From the NCBI RefSeq assembly GCF_013318015.2, contig NZ_CP115841.1:434001-498000 (forward strand): DNA of 64,000 nt, in the 5' to 3' direction. Below are positions 47,480 through 57,120 of this stretch, piece after piece. Both the position numbers and the translations under genes were made by a program. The notes under the pieces are model-generated. The model had not been told where the DNA came from and did no database searches. It worked only from the letters and a program-made list of their open reading frames with translations. This stretch comes from Agrobacterium tumefaciens (GTDB lineage: Bacteria; Pseudomonadota; Alphaproteobacteria; Rhizobiales; Rhizobiaceae). Numbering within the stretch: position 1 is the stretch's first letter; each line of letters begins with the position of its first letter.

Positions 47480-49129
47480 ATGCACGCAGATTACGTCATC
47501 GTCGGTTCCGGTTCCGCAGGCTCCGCCATCGCCTATCGCCTGTCGGAAGACGGCCGTTATTCGGTGATTGTCATTGAGGCTGGCGGCTCGGATTTCGGGC
47601 CTTTCATCCAGATGCCGGCCGCACTCGCCTGGCCGATGAGCATGAAGCGCTACAATTGGGGCTATCTCTCCGAACCCGAACCGAACCTCGACAATCGCCG
47701 CATCACCGCCCCACGCGGCAAGGTCATCGGCGGTTCGTCCTCCATTAACGGCCTTGTTTACGTGCGCGGCCATGCCGAGGATTTCAACCGCTGGGAGGAA
47801 CTGGGCGCGCATGGTTGGGCCTATGCGGATGTGCTGCCTTATTTCAAGCGCATGGAACACAGCCATGGCGGCGAAGAGGGGTGGCGCGGCACGGATGGGC
47901 CGCTGCATGTTCAGCGCGGGCCGGTCAGCAATCCGCTGTTCCACGCCTTCATTCAGGCTGGTGCGCAGGCAGGCTTCGAGCTGACAGACGACTATAACGG
48001 CTCCAAACAGGAAGGTTTCGGCCTGATGGAGCAGACCATCCATAATGGCCGCCGCTGGTCCGCCGCCAATGCCTACCTGAAGCCGGCGCTGAAGCGCGGT
48101 AATGTCACGCTGGTCAATGGCTTCGCCCGCAAGGTCGACATCGAGAACGGCCGTGCCGTCGGCGTCGAAATCGAGCGCAGGGGCGGGGTGGAAACCATCA
48201 GGGCCGATCGTGAGGTGATCGTCTCGGCATCGTCTTTCAATTCGCCGAAATTGCTGATGCTTTCGGGCATCGGGCCTGCCGCTCATCTGAAGGACATGGG
48301 CATAGAGGTTAAGGCGGATCGGCCGGGTGTCGGCGCAAACCTTCAGGACCATATGGAGTTTTATTTCCAGCAGGTCTCCACCAAGCCGGTGTCGCTTTAC
48401 TCCTGGCTGCCCTGGTTCTGGCAGGGGGTCGCGGGCGCGCAATGGCTGCTGTCGAAAGGCGGGTTAGGGGCCTCCAACCAGTTCGAGGCCTGCGCCTTCC
48501 TGCGTTCAGCGCCTGGCCTGAAACAGCCTGACATCCAGTACCATTTCCTGCCCGTCGCCATCTCCTATGATGGCAAGGCTGCTGCGAAAAGCCATGGTTT
48601 TCAGGCACATGTCGGCTACAACCTGTCGAAGTCGCGCGGCAATGTCACGCTGCGTTCCGCCGATCCGCATGACGACCCGGTCATCCGCTTCAACTATATG
48701 AGCCACCCGGAAGACTGGGAAAAATTCCGCCATTGCGTGCGCCTCACGCGCGAGATTTTCGGCCAGAAAGCCTTCGACGATTTTCGCGGGCCTGAAATCC
48801 AGCCGGGCGAAAAGGTAGAGACGGACGAACAGATCGACGCCTTCCTGCGCGAACATCTGGAAAGCGCCTATCACCCCTGCGGCACCTGCCTGATGGGCGA
48901 CAGGAACGACCCCATGGCGGTCGTTGATCCCGAATGCCGGGTGATCGGCGTGGAGGGGCTGCGGGTCGCCGACAGCTCGATCTTCCCGCACGTGACCTAT
49001 GGCAACCTGAACGGTCCGTCGATCATGACGGGCGAAAAGGCGGCGGACCACATCCTTGGCAAAACCCCGCTGCCGCGCTCCAATCAGGAGCCGTGGGTAA
49101 ACCCGCGCGCGGCCGTCAGCGACCGGTGA
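47480..49129 (+). CDS. betA: Choline dehydrogenase
   Basis: 549 residues of the GMC oxidoreductase family. The FAD motif is [19 protein letters not shown] at residues 4-22. GMC signature 1 is [19 protein letters not shown], and the C-terminal catalytic His lies in [10 protein letters not shown] and NLNGPSIM. It oxidises choline to betaine aldehyde at the membrane with FAD and quinone as acceptor. ATG 47480 follows GAAGAGAGAG; the frame is open from 47405 but unused. The 3' end is 3 bases from the convergent toxin gene. Confidence 0.96.
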   Translation: MHADYVIVGSGSAGSAIAYRLSEDGRYSVIVIEAGGSDFGPFIQMPAALAWPMSMKRYNWGYLSEPEPNLDNRRITAPRGKVIGGSSSINGLVYVRGHAEDFNRWEELGAHGWAYADVLPYFKRMEHSHGGEEGWRGTDGPLHVQRGPVSNPLFHAFIQAGAQAGFELTDDYNGSKQEGFGLMEQTIHNGRRWSAANAYLKPALKRGNVTLVNGFARKVDIENGRAVGVEIERRGGVETIRADREVIVSASSFNSPKLLMLSGIGPAAHLKDMGIEVKADRPGVGANLQDHMEFYFQQVSTKPVSLYSWLPWFWQGVAGAQWLLSKGGLGASNQFEACAFLRSAPGLKQPDIQYHFLPVAISYDGKAAAKSHGFQAHVGYNLSKSRGNVTLRSADPHDDPVIRFNYMSHPEDWEKFRHCVRLTREIFGQKAFDDFRGPEIQPGEKVETDEQIDAFLREHLESAYHPCGTCLMGDRNDPMAVVDPECRVIGVEGLRVADSSIFPHVTYGNLNGPSIMTGEKAADHILGKTPLPRSNQEPWVNPRAAVSDR

Positions 49130-49132
49130 GGA

Positions 49133-49432
49133 TCAATGGTAATCGTCCTCGCGCTGGTGGCGAACGGCGGCAATGGTGACTGTTTCCGGGCCGTCGATGC
49201 GGAACAGCACGATATAGCCGGATGACCCGAACGGCACGAGGAGTTCACGTATCAGCCCGTTTTCAGAAGATGCCTTACGGCAACTGAAGGGAAAATCGCT
49301 GAGAATGTCTAATCCTGCTCTTATGGCGTGAATGGCCTTCTCGGCCACATCGATGTCGTATGCGATCAGAAAATCATAGATGCGATCGAAATCCGCCAGT
49401 GCTTCTTCGGTATAACGAAGCTGATATGTCAT
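49133..49432 (-). CDS. RelE/ParE-family toxin
   Basis: 99 residues. The fold pattern is that of ParE: MTYQLRYTEEALADFDRIYD at the start, a helical hairpin, then the basic strand LIRELLVPFGSSGYIVLFRI and ending VTIAAVRHQREDDY. ParE toxins poison DNA gyrase while RelE toxins cleave mRNA at the ribosome; the conserved RHQREDD end fits ParE. Its ATG overlaps the antitoxin stop (ATGA), and the operon order is antitoxin first. Confidence 0.88.
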   Translation of the reverse strand: MTYQLRYTEEALADFDRIYDFLIAYDIDVAEKAIHAIRAGLDILSDFPFSCRKASSENGLIRELLVPFGSSGYIVLFRIDGPETVTIAAVRHQREDDYH

Positions 49433-49701
49433 TTCCGTTTCGCGGCTTTCGCAGCATCGAGTTTTCTTTGCATCATCGAAAGAACATCGTTGGTGCTATA
49501 ATAGACACCGGTGCGCTCCGCTTGTTCGAGCGACGCCAGCCCGCGCGCAATGAATTCCGCCTGCGATTTGCGGATTTCCACCTGCCTGCGGACCGAATCC
49601 TCGACAAATGACGATAGCGTCTCGCCGTCTTTCAGAACGCTTTCTGCCGCCTCGCGGAAATCCGCCGTTACACGCAGCGAAGGCAAAGTTGCGGTTTTCA
49701 T
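49429..49701 (-). CDS. ParD/CopG-type antitoxin of the toxin at 49133
   Basis: 90 residues beginning MKTATLPSLRVTADFREAAE, a ribbon-helix-helix-like N terminus, followed by SSFVEDSVRRQVEIRKSQAE and an acidic-basic C-terminal helix that should wrap the toxin. GGAGAG is placed 5 bases before the ATG; the open frame upstream to 49908 has no such site. It overlaps the toxin gene by 4 bases. Such antitoxins repress their own operon. Confidence 0.85.
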   Translation of the reverse strand: MKTATLPSLRVTADFREAAESVLKDGETLSSFVEDSVRRQVEIRKSQAEFIARGLASLEQAERTGVYYSTNDVLSMMQRKLDAAKAAKRK

Positions 49702-49717
49702 CTTTTCTCTCCATGCG

Positions 49718-49769
49718 TTGCATTTGCGATGCGCAGCTTCTGCCATCTGTCGCAACGAGTCAAATGCAA
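49718..49769. promoter_or_regulatory. Candidate autoregulatory site of the toxin-antitoxin operon
   Basis: Inverted repeat TTGCATTTG (49718-49726) and CAAATGCAA (49761-49769), 34 bases apart, centred in the promoter region just upstream of the antitoxin ATG at 49701. Confidence 0.4.
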
Positions 49770-49847
49770 AACTTGCAATCGCCGGCTGGCAGGCCGATAA
49801 AAGGGCCTCCCGCCCGACAATAACTGAAATCACCGATCTGGATCCCC

Positions 49848-51191
49848 ATGCCCGTCGACTACAAAAAGCTGAAGATGCTCCGCCGTTCCCGTGTTGTGTG
49901 GGGTTCATGGCGGGTGTGGAAGCCGAGGGCGGTTTTCTGGATCGGCGCGATTGCGGTGGGCCTTATCAGCGTCGGTTTTGCCTGGGCGGCGGATCGCGCC
50001 CAGCATCTTTTCTTCTCGGCAACATCTTCTGGCGAATGGGCGTTTCTGCTGCCGCTTGTCGTGACGCCGCTCGGTTTCACGCTGTGCGCCTGGCTGGCGC
50101 TGACGGTTTTTCCCAATGCCGGCGGCAGCGGCATTCCCCAGGCCATCGCCGCGCGGCACCTGCGTGACGACGCGGATCGTTCGCGGCTCCTGTCGCTGAA
50201 ACTCGCTTTCGGCAAGGTCTTGCTGACGGTCGTCGGGCTTTTGTCCGGTGCGTCAATCGGGAGAGAGGGGCCAACCGTGCAGGTCGGGGCCTCGATCATG
50301 CTTCAGGCGGCGCGCTGGGGCGGCATGGCACAGGCAAAGGGTCTTATTCTTGCCGGATCAGCGGCGGGTATTGCCGCAGCGTTCAACACACCGCTGGCCG
50401 GCATCGTGTTTGCCATCGAGGAAATGAGCAGGACCTACGAATCCCGGGCAAACGGCCTCGTCCTTACCGCCGTCATCCTGTCCGGCCTTGCCTCGCTGGC
50501 GCTGGTCGGCAGCTATACTTACTTTGGCACCAGTTCCGTCATGGCGAAAACCATGATGGACTGGCTGCTCGTGCTGGTCTGCGGCATTGGTGGTGGTGCG
50601 TTCGGCGCGCTGTTCAGCGCGGGCGCACTGCGCCTGTCCGCGCGTATCCGGCGCTTCGCCCAGGCCATGCCGTCAAGGCGGATGCTGGCGGTTGCCGCCG
50701 CCTGCGGCCTTGCCTCCGCCGTCATCGGTATTGCAACTGATGGCGCGACCTTCGGAACGGGTTACGAACAGGCGCGCGCCGCAATCGAGGGCCAGGCCGC
50801 ACCGGCCTTCTTCTTCATCGAAAAGCTGGCGGCCACGTTTCTGGCGATGATGTCGGGCATTCCGGGCGGTATATTCGCGCCGTCGCTGTCCGTGGGCGCG
50901 GGCTTTGGCAGTACGATGGCGACTTTGCTGGGTACGAGCATCGGCCTTGGCGCCATTGTCGGCATGGCGGGATATTTCGCGGGCGTGGTGCAGGCCCCCA
51001 TGACGGCTTTCGTAATCATCCTCGAAATGACCGGCAATCATGACGGCGTCATCCCCATCATGGTGGCATCGATGCTGGGATATCTAACCTCCCGGCTGTT
51101 CTCCCGGGAGCCGCTCTATCACGGCCTGTCGCGTGTTTTTATTGCCCAGAGCATCCGCGCTAAACGCGCAGCACACGCCGCTGAGACCTGA
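49848..51191 (+). CDS. ClC-family chloride channel or proton/chloride antiporter
   Basis: 447 residues with about 10-12 membrane segments. The selectivity-filter motifs are present: GSGIPQ near residue 85 (a GSGIP variant), GREGPTVQVGA near 138, and GIFAPSLSVGAGFG near 340. A gating glutamate is present in GREGP, which favours a 2H+/Cl- exchanger over a channel. It has no C-terminal CBS domains. It may help with acid or chloride stress; the neighbouring toxin operon is divergent and unrelated. Confidence 0.9.
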   Translation: MPVDYKKLKMLRRSRVVWGSWRVWKPRAVFWIGAIAVGLISVGFAWAADRAQHLFFSATSSGEWAFLLPLVVTPLGFTLCAWLALTVFPNAGGSGIPQAIAARHLRDDADRSRLLSLKLAFGKVLLTVVGLLSGASIGREGPTVQVGASIMLQAARWGGMAQAKGLILAGSAAGIAAAFNTPLAGIVFAIEEMSRTYESRANGLVLTAVILSGLASLALVGSYTYFGTSSVMAKTMMDWLLVLVCGIGGGAFGALFSAGALRLSARIRRFAQAMPSRRMLAVAAACGLASAVIGIATDGATFGTGYEQARAAIEGQAAPAFFFIEKLAATFLAMMSGIPGGIFAPSLSVGAGFGSTMATLLGTSIGLGAIVGMAGYFAGVVQAPMTAFVIILEMTGNHDGVIPIMVASMLGYLTSRLFSREPLYHGLSRVFIAQSIRAKRAAHAAET

Positions 51192-51198
51192 CCCGACT

Positions 51199-51951
51199 TT
51201 ACGCGCGGATACCCGCCACTCCGAAATAGCCAAGTCCCGGTATCTTCACGCCGGGCCGGCTGAAATCGAAACCCGCGACCAGGCCGAGGAAATTGACCTC
51301 GAAGCCACTGCGTGCGCCGGCCGAAATACCGAACAACCCGCCAAGCGAGAGGCTCGCATCCTTCCAGTCGTCGGCGACGTGGTAAAACGCGCCGTTGGGC
51401 AGATAGTCGCGGCCCACCGCGTCTGATGGCAGAACCACACCGAGCTCCGGCACGCTGCGCAGCACATGGGCAACGAAAGTGTTGGAGTTGGGACCGGGAT
51501 AGATACGATAGCCGCCCGGTTTGCCATAGGGATAGTCGGCAATCGCCTGTTCGATCTTCGGGATCAGTTTTTCCGCTGCCGCCCCATGAATGGCCACCAC
51601 CTGACGCGGCGTGTTGGAATACCAATAGGCATCCGCCGGATAGCCATTGTGGCGTATCGGCATTCCCCAGCCCACCTTGTCGTAGCGATCGTAGGCCGTC
51701 GCGCCCGGCTTTTTCAGCACGATCCAGGCATGGCTGGCGACGGAGCCTTTAAAGCCACCGGTCATGGCGGAAAAAACGTAAACCGCCGCCTGCCGGTCGG
51801 CACCTGCTTGCGGCAGGGTGCCGGAAGAAGACCAGCGCGCGTCACGCCAGCCCTGCGGGTGATCCCTCATGGCCCACAACCCCGCCGATGCCAGAGCTGG
51901 CAGCAGATAGATGATGGCAATCGCCAGCAGCAGACGTTTTGCAAATTTCAC
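51199..51951 (-). CDS. DUF3750-family membrane-anchored protein
   Basis: 250 residues from GTG 51951, which has GAGG six bases upstream; ATG 51996 is possible but has no site. One N-terminal membrane helix (LLLAIAIIYLLPALAS) is followed by a domain with SHAWIVLKKPGATAYDRYD, GYRIYPGPNSNTFVAHVLR and LPSDAVGRDYLP, which I recognise as DUF3750. The Asn/Ser/His positions in PGPNSNTF recall papain-like NlpC-type folds, but the function is unknown. It ends 8 bases from the ClC stop on the opposite strand. Confidence 0.78.
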   Translation of the reverse strand: MKFAKRLLLAIAIIYLLPALASAGLWAMRDHPQGWRDARWSSSGTLPQAGADRQAAVYVFSAMTGGFKGSVASHAWIVLKKPGATAYDRYDKVGWGMPIRHNGYPADAYWYSNTPRQVVAIHGAAAEKLIPKIEQAIADYPYGKPGGYRIYPGPNSNTFVAHVLRSVPELGVVLPSDAVGRDYLPNGAFYHVADDWKDASLSLGGLFGISAGARSGFEVNFLGLVAGFDFSRPGVKIPGLGYFGVAGIRA

Positions 51952-52024
51952 TGATAGCCTCGTGCATCGAAAAATCAATTGCGCTATCAACGACATAAAA
52001 TCAGAACTTTTTGAGGCCGCAAAA

Positions 52025-53017
52025 ATGAACAATTCCGTTACCGTCGAAGTCCTCAGGGGCAGTCTGGTCGAAAGCCGCCACCAGGGTCTTGCAGTGGTGG
52101 TGGATGGCGATGGTGGCGTCGTGTTTTCAGCTGGTGATGTCGAGCGTGGCGTTTTCCCGCGTTCTGCCTGCAAGGCCATGCAGGCGCTGCCGCTGGTGGA
52201 AAGCGGCGCGGCGGATGCCTATGGCTTCGGCAATCGCGAACTGGCGCTTGCCTGCTCTTCCCATTCCGGCGAGGATGAACACGCGGCGCTCGCCGCCTCC
52301 ATGCTCGCAAGGGCGGGCAGGGATGTGGATACGCTCGAATGCGGCGCGCACTGGTCTTCCGACCAGAAGACCATCATCCATCAGGCCCGCACGCGGGAAA
52401 AGCCGACGGCGCTTCACAATAACTGCTCCGGCAAGCACTCCGGCTTCATCTGCGCCTGCTGTCACACAGGCACCGACCCCAAGGGCTATGTCGGTTACGA
52501 CCACCCCCTGCAGCGGGAAATCCGCGCGACGATGGAAAGCCTGACGGGTGCGACGCTTGGCCATGACAATTGCGGCGTGGACGGTTGCTCGATCCCCACT
52601 TATGCCGTGCCGCTCAAGGGTCTGGCGCATGGTTTTGCCAAGATGGCGACGGGCAGGGGGCTGGAGGCCGGGCGCGCGCAAGCCTCTCGCCGGCTCTTTG
52701 ACGCCTGCATGGCGGAACCCTTTTACGTGGCGGGCACCGGCCGCACCTGCACCAGGCTGATGCAGATCGCGCCGGGCAGGATTTTCGCCAAGACCGGAGC
52801 AGAAGGCGTGTTCGTGGCCGCACTGCCGGAAAAGGGCATCGCCATGGCGGTGAAATGCGAAGACGGCACGACGCGTGCGGCCGAAGCGATGATTGCCGCA
52901 ATGCTGGCGAAATATTTCGATGGCGCCGAGAACGAGGCGCTGCTTGCCATGGCAAACCGGCAGATGCGCAACTGGAACGGCATCCATGTCGGCCATATCC
53001 GGGTTGTCGGCCTCTAG
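52025..53017 (+). CDS. Rhizobial-type L-asparaginase (ReAV-like class 3)
   Basis: 330 residues. The features match the Rhizobium etli ReAV group rather than bacterial type I/II or plant-type asparaginases: the S47-x2-K50 motif in FPRSACKAM, and the zinc-site residues C134 and K137 in NNCSGKHSG and C188 in DNCGVDGCSIP. It hydrolyses asparagine to aspartate and ammonia. Start at ATG 52025 follows GAGG. It is divergent from the DUF3750 gene, with 73 bases between them. Confidence 0.9.
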   Translation: MNNSVTVEVLRGSLVESRHQGLAVVVDGDGGVVFSAGDVERGVFPRSACKAMQALPLVESGAADAYGFGNRELALACSSHSGEDEHAALAASMLARAGRDVDTLECGAHWSSDQKTIIHQARTREKPTALHNNCSGKHSGFICACCHTGTDPKGYVGYDHPLQREIRATMESLTGATLGHDNCGVDGCSIPTYAVPLKGLAHGFAKMATGRGLEAGRAQASRRLFDACMAEPFYVAGTGRTCTRLMQIAPGRIFAKTGAEGVFVAALPEKGIAMAVKCEDGTTRAAEAMIAAMLAKYFDGAENEALLAMANRQMRNWNGIHVGHIRVVGL

Positions 53018-53243
53018 AGGCATCTCCTGTAAAACTGCGCAGCGGCTTAAGACAAAAAATAAGGCGCGCGGTATGCCTTCGGTTAAACGCGACACGCTTC
53101 AGAAATAACCTTTGACGCGGCCCGCTGCCGGCAGGATGATGGATTGCCCTTGCATGTGATGGTCTGCCAGATCGCCGCCGCAGGGGCTGGCGTCTGCACG
53201 CGAGGAGGTGGGCGCCCCTCATTGCCCTGGAGGTTGCATATCC

Positions 53244-53864
53244 ATGTTCACACTGTTTTTCTCCCCCGGTTCCTGCTCCCGCGCCAGCCATATCGTGCTT
53301 GAGGAATCCGGCCTGCCTTACACGGCCCATCGCGTCAACTTCGCCGAGGGCGAGCAGCGCTCCGAGGCATTCCTGAAGATCAACCCGAAAGGCCGCGTGC
53401 CAGCGCTGGCAACGGCAAGCGGGGTGCTGACGGAAACGCCTGCCATCCTCGCCTTCATTGCGCAGATGGCTCCGGAGAAGAAACTCGCCCCACTCGACGA
53501 TCCCTTCGAATTCGCCCTGATGCAAGCCTTCAACGCCTTCATTTCCTCCACGGTGCATGTCGCCCATGCGCATGGCCGGCGCGGCAGCCGCTGGGCGAGC
53601 GAGGATAGTTCCCTGGCGGATATGAAAGCGAAGGTGCCGCAGACCATGACCGATTGTTTCGAACTGATCGAGCACGGCATGCTGCACGGCCCGTGGGTCT
53701 TGGGCACCGCCTATTCGGTCGCCGATCCCTATCTATTCGTCATGTCCGGCTGGCTGGAAAGCGACGGCGTGGATATCGCCCGCTTCCCGAAGGTGCATGA
53801 TCACTTCAGGCGCATGAACGAGCGCCCGGCCGTGCAGCGGGCGCTGGCGGGTGAGAAGGGGTGA
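53244..53864 (+). CDS. Glutathione S-transferase family protein
   Basis: 206 residues. The thioredoxin-like N domain starts LFFSPGSCSRASHIVLEESG, with Ser/Cys at the glutathione-activating position, and includes KINPKGRVPAL and TETPAILAFI, the cis-Pro and Glu-Thr glutathione contacts. The helical C domain follows. GGAGG precedes ATG 53244. It lies downstream of the asparaginase gene after a 226-base gap. Confidence 0.9.
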   Translation: MFTLFFSPGSCSRASHIVLEESGLPYTAHRVNFAEGEQRSEAFLKINPKGRVPALATASGVLTETPAILAFIAQMAPEKKLAPLDDPFEFALMQAFNAFISSTVHVAHAHGRRGSRWASEDSSLADMKAKVPQTMTDCFELIEHGMLHGPWVLGTAYSVADPYLFVMSGWLESDGVDIARFPKVHDHFRRMNERPAVQRALAGEKG

Positions 53865-53883
53865 TGTGCTAAAAAGCTTGCTT

Positions 53884-53914
53884 CGTCGTCCTCGGGCTTG
53901 TCCCGAGGATGACG
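53884..53914. repeat. Palindromic repeat of the CCTCGGG family
   Basis: Arms CGTCGTCCTCGGG and CCCGAGGATGACG (53884-53896 and 53902-53914) around a short loop. It matches the hairpin half of the composite element at 7760-7846 and lies between convergent genes. Confidence 0.7.
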
Positions 53915-53963
53915 TCGAGTGCGAAGAGAGGTCTGCCAACTATCCCCTAGCTAGTGCCTTCGT

Positions 53964-54623
53964 TCACGCCGCCTCGGCGGCCCGGCTGTCCCACATGGAC
54001 TTGAATGCCGTGCGGGCCTGGCAGCGCTCCAGCCAGGCTTTCAGCGCCGGATGGGCGTCAAACAGCGGCTGGTGGCCCTGCGCGTAACGGACGATTTCCG
54101 CCACGTTGAGATCGGCGACGGTGAAACGGTCGCCTACCAGATAATCGTGGCTGGCAAGATGTTGCTCCAGCACCCGGAAGGGCCGCCTCAAAAGACGCGC
54201 GGCGACATCGATCACCGCTTTGCCGGCATCGCTTTCCGAAAGCCCTTCGGCGATGGCGGAGGAAATCTTCAGCGAATTGGTCTCGATTTCGGTCGCGGCA
54301 AAGAACGACCATTGCAGCATCGCCGCATCTTCCTTCAGGTCGACCGGTGCGAGCGGTCCGCCATATTTGCGGACGAGATAAAGGTTGATGGCCATGGATT
54401 CATAAAGCACCATGCCGTCATCTTCGATGCAGGGGATGGTGCCCATCGGATTGATGGCCAGAAACGCGGGGGACAGCGTGTTGAGCGGCGCGTCTGCGGC
54501 CAGGGGATCGGCAACGCGGCGGGCCTGCACGACAGGCACGTGCTTGAATTCCATGCCCAGTTCCCCGGCAAGCCAGAGCGTGCGCGTGGCGCGGGAACGG
54601 TAGACACCATAGATCGTCAACAT
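53964..54623 (-). CDS. Glutathione S-transferase family protein
   Basis: 219 residues. The N-terminal domain begins [20 protein letters not shown], with the Ser-Arg pair seen in proteobacterial GSTs, then [20 protein letters not shown], which contacts glutathione. It is about 15 percent longer in the helical domain than the plus-strand GST. ATG 54623 is preferred to a GTG three codons earlier. It is not in an operon with the MarR gene, which is 81 bases upstream in the same direction. Confidence 0.88.
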   Translation of the reverse strand: MLTIYGVYRSRATRTLWLAGELGMEFKHVPVVQARRVADPLAADAPLNTLSPAFLAINPMGTIPCIEDDGMVLYESMAINLYLVRKYGGPLAPVDLKEDAAMLQWSFFAATEIETNSLKISSAIAEGLSESDAGKAVIDVAARLLRRPFRVLEQHLASHDYLVGDRFTVADLNVAEIVRYAQGHQPLFDAHPALKAWLERCQARTAFKSMWDSRAAEAA

Positions 54624-54704
54624 CGAAGTCACCCTTTTACCTTTTCGATGGCGGCACGTTAAGGTCTCGTCCTTTTAAAGTGAAGTTGTGGATGTCAGGG
54701 TCAA

Positions 54705-55220
54705 CTATGATTTTTTCTGATCCGTCAGGAGGTCTGTATCCGGTGACAGCCGGGCCTCGAAACGGTCGATGAACCGATCGAAAAGCCGCGCGAATGTCTC
54801 GACATCTTCCTCCGGCCATCCATCCATCACATCCTGGATGACGCTCATCTTGGTCCGGCGCATTTCCTGAAGCAGACTGGTGCCAAGTGGTGTGATCTCA
54901 ACGATGCTGCGGCGGGCATCCTCCTGCGAGACGCCGCGTTTCAACAGGCCGCGCCCGACCATATCCGCCACCACCCGGCTGCCGCGCGAGGGGTCGATGC
55001 GCATGCCCTCGGCAATCGCACCAACGGTGACATCACCGTCCGCGCGGCGCAATATATCGAGAACGTCGATATGGGAGAGTTCCAGACCCGGAGCCACCTT
55101 GGCAAGCGCCATGCGCCCGATGATGCGCCGTCCGATCATGATGCGCATACGCGTCATCGTATTGCCGATGCGCTTGATGTCTTCGGGCAGATCCTCGTTC
55201 CAGTCTTCCTCAGTCGACAC
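54705..55220 (-). CDS. MarR-family transcriptional regulator
   Basis: 171 residues. The winged helix domain spans about residues 45-130, with HIDVLDILRRADGDVTVGAI and the recognition helix in MRIDPSRGSRVVADMVGRGL. The wing is GVSQEDARRSIVEITPLG. It is divergent from an MFS exporter, the usual arrangement for a repressor responding to the exported compounds. Confidence 0.9.
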   Translation of the reverse strand: MSTEEDWNEDLPEDIKRIGNTMTRMRIMIGRRIIGRMALAKVAPGLELSHIDVLDILRRADGDVTVGAIAEGMRIDPSRGSRVVADMVGRGLLKRGVSQEDARRSIVEITPLGTSLLQEMRRTKMSVIQDVMDGWPEEDVETFARLFDRFIDRFEARLSPDTDLLTDQKKS

Positions 55221-55289
55221 GCTCAGCCGTTCCTTTCAATCCCGATTTGCGATCACATTTAGCGCCAATATCATGGATGTCAAAAACTT

Positions 55290-55315
55290 GCCATTGACAT
55301 ATATATGCTAATAGC
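55290..55315. promoter_or_regulatory. Candidate MarR operator between regulator and exporter
   Basis: Imperfect 26-bp palindrome centred on ATATAT, with arms GCCATTGACATAT and ATATGCTAATAGC (10 of 13 positions match). A TTGACA -35-like sequence lies inside it (55294-55299), so binding would block transcription. Confidence 0.5.
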
Positions 55316-55361
55316 ACACAAATTGTCGCAGCAAAATTGCCGAAACTCAACGAGATTTTTC

Positions 55362-56894
55362 ATGGATATGTCCGTTGCCCCCGTGGCGCCGCTTGTGTCG
55401 GATCACCGGCGTAGGCTCATCGTTTTCCTGTTTCTGATGTTGGCCATGTTCATGGCTACCCTCGACAACCAGATCGTCTCGACAGCGCTGCCCACCATCG
55501 TCGGCGAGTTCGGCGCACTGGAGCGTTTCGGCTGGATCGGTTCGGCCTATCTTCTGGCCAGCAGCGCGGTCATGCCTGTTTATGGCAAGCTCGGAGACCT
55601 GTTCGGGCGAAAATACGTGATGATCGCGGCGGTTATAATCTTCACACTCGGCTCGCTCGCCTGCGGGCTGGCCTGGTCAATGGATAGCCTGATCGCGGCC
55701 CGCGTGCTTCAGGGCCTTGGCGGCGGCGGCATCATGGTGTCGATCTTCTCCGTCAATGCGGATCTGTTCGAACCGCGTGAAAGAGCCCGTTACCAGAGCT
55801 ATTCCAGCCTCACCATCATGGCGTCCGGCAGCGTCGGGCCTATTCTCGGCGGCACGATGAGCGATCTGTTCGGCTGGCGGTCGATCTTCCTCATCAACCT
55901 GCCACTCGGGCTTATCGTCATCACCGGCCTGATTTTCCTGCTGCCCTACCGCCGTCCCGCGCGTCAGCCGAAGATCGACTATCTCGGCGCCGTCCTGCTG
56001 GCAGCGACGATCGCAAGCGTCGTCTTCTGGGCCGACAGCAGCGAATTGTTCGGTTCGCTTATTGCAGGTCCCAGCCTCGGTATTATCGCTTTCGCCGTCA
56101 TCGCCGCATTCCTCTGGGTGCAGGTGGAACGTCGCGCGCCGGAACCCGTGGTGCCGCTCAGGCTCTTCAAGGACAGCACCTTTCCGCTGTTGATGATCGT
56201 TTCATTGACCAGCGGCGGCATTGGCATCGGCATGGTCAATTATTACGCGCTGTTCCTGCAGACCACGACGGGGCTTTCCCCATCCCATGCCGGCCTGTTC
56301 TTCATCGCCGTCACCGGCGGCATCGTCATGGGTTCCCTGTCGGCCGGGCGGTTGATCTCGATCACCGGCGTCTATAAGCCGTTTTCGGTGGCCGGGCTCA
56401 CTATCAATGTCATCGCCATGCTGCTCTTCACGCAGATGCATGCGGGAACGCCGCTTTGGCTGATTGCGATTCTCATGCTGGCGCAGGGTTTCGCCGTCGG
56501 CCTCGGTCAGCAGGCACCGATTATCGGCGTGCAGAATTCCGCGCCGAAGGCCGATATCGGTGCCGCAAGCGGCGCGGTGACGCTCACCCGCATGGGCGGC
56601 GCAGCAATCGCCATCTCGGTCTATGGCGCGATCGTCACCTCCAGCCTCAAGGGCGTTGACGTGACCATTCCGGGTGTCGGAAGGATTGAGGAATTGACGC
56701 CGAAGATGCTCTCCGAACTGCCCGCGGCATCGCAGGCAGCCGTTGCCTCGCTCTATTCGGATGCCTTCACGCCGCTGTTCTTCGCAGCCGCCGCAACCGC
56801 CGCCATCGGCCTTGCCGCAGCACTGATGCTGAAACCGGTCCGGTTGCCAGCCGCAGTACAGGCGGCCAAGCCGGCGGAAAGTGCGGGGGAGTAG
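55362..56894 (+). CDS. MFS multidrug efflux transporter (DHA2, 14 TM)
   Basis: 510 residues with about 14 membrane helices. The DHA2 signature is FMATLDNQIVSTALPTIVGE in helix 1, followed by GKLGDLFGRKYVM (motif A) and LQGLGGGGIM. The C terminus ends with a short charged tail. It likely exports hydrophobic drugs or detergents by proton exchange and is probably controlled by the divergent MarR protein. ATG 55362 is chosen; the frame opens at 55305 inside the operator region. Confidence 0.9.
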   Translation: MDMSVAPVAPLVSDHRRRLIVFLFLMLAMFMATLDNQIVSTALPTIVGEFGALERFGWIGSAYLLASSAVMPVYGKLGDLFGRKYVMIAAVIIFTLGSLACGLAWSMDSLIAARVLQGLGGGGIMVSIFSVNADLFEPRERARYQSYSSLTIMASGSVGPILGGTMSDLFGWRSIFLINLPLGLIVITGLIFLLPYRRPARQPKIDYLGAVLLAATIASVVFWADSSELFGSLIAGPSLGIIAFAVIAAFLWVQVERRAPEPVVPLRLFKDSTFPLLMIVSLTSGGIGIGMVNYYALFLQTTTGLSPSHAGLFFIAVTGGIVMGSLSAGRLISITGVYKPFSVAGLTINVIAMLLFTQMHAGTPLWLIAILMLAQGFAVGLGQQAPIIGVQNSAPKADIGAASGAVTLTRMGGAAIAISVYGAIVTSSLKGVDVTIPGVGRIEELTPKMLSELPAASQAAVASLYSDAFTPLFFAAAATAAIGLAAALMLKPVRLPAAVQAAKPAESAGE

Positions 56895-56958
56895 GGGGCG
56901 GCTGTCCTTATAAGGCGCGGTGAACTCGAGCTGCGCCTTCCTCCGGCAACTTGCTCTT

Positions 56959-56991
56959 CCCTCATCCCTGTGAGAAGCACAAGGATGAGGG
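56959..56991. repeat. Palindromic repeat, CCCTCATCC family (short)
   Basis: Arms CCCTCATCCCTGTG and CACAAGGATGAGGG around AGAAG. It matches the terminal hairpin of the element at 59780-59899. It may also end the MFS transcript, though without a T tract. Confidence 0.65.
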
Positions 56992-57120
56992 ATGGTTCCG
57001 GGCCTTTCCAATATACCCGCGACCTCTGAGCGCGAAAACAAAACTGCACCCCTGGAAATTTAACGCCCGTTCCGCGTTATGCTCGCAGCACTTTAAATTC
57101 GCGCGGGCGGCCCTATCTCA

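Noticed and set aside
44709..49432. Pairing of the ParD-like protein at 44709 with the ParE-like toxin at 49133
   Set aside because: They are 4 kb apart in separate transcription units, and the toxin already has a coupled antitoxin.
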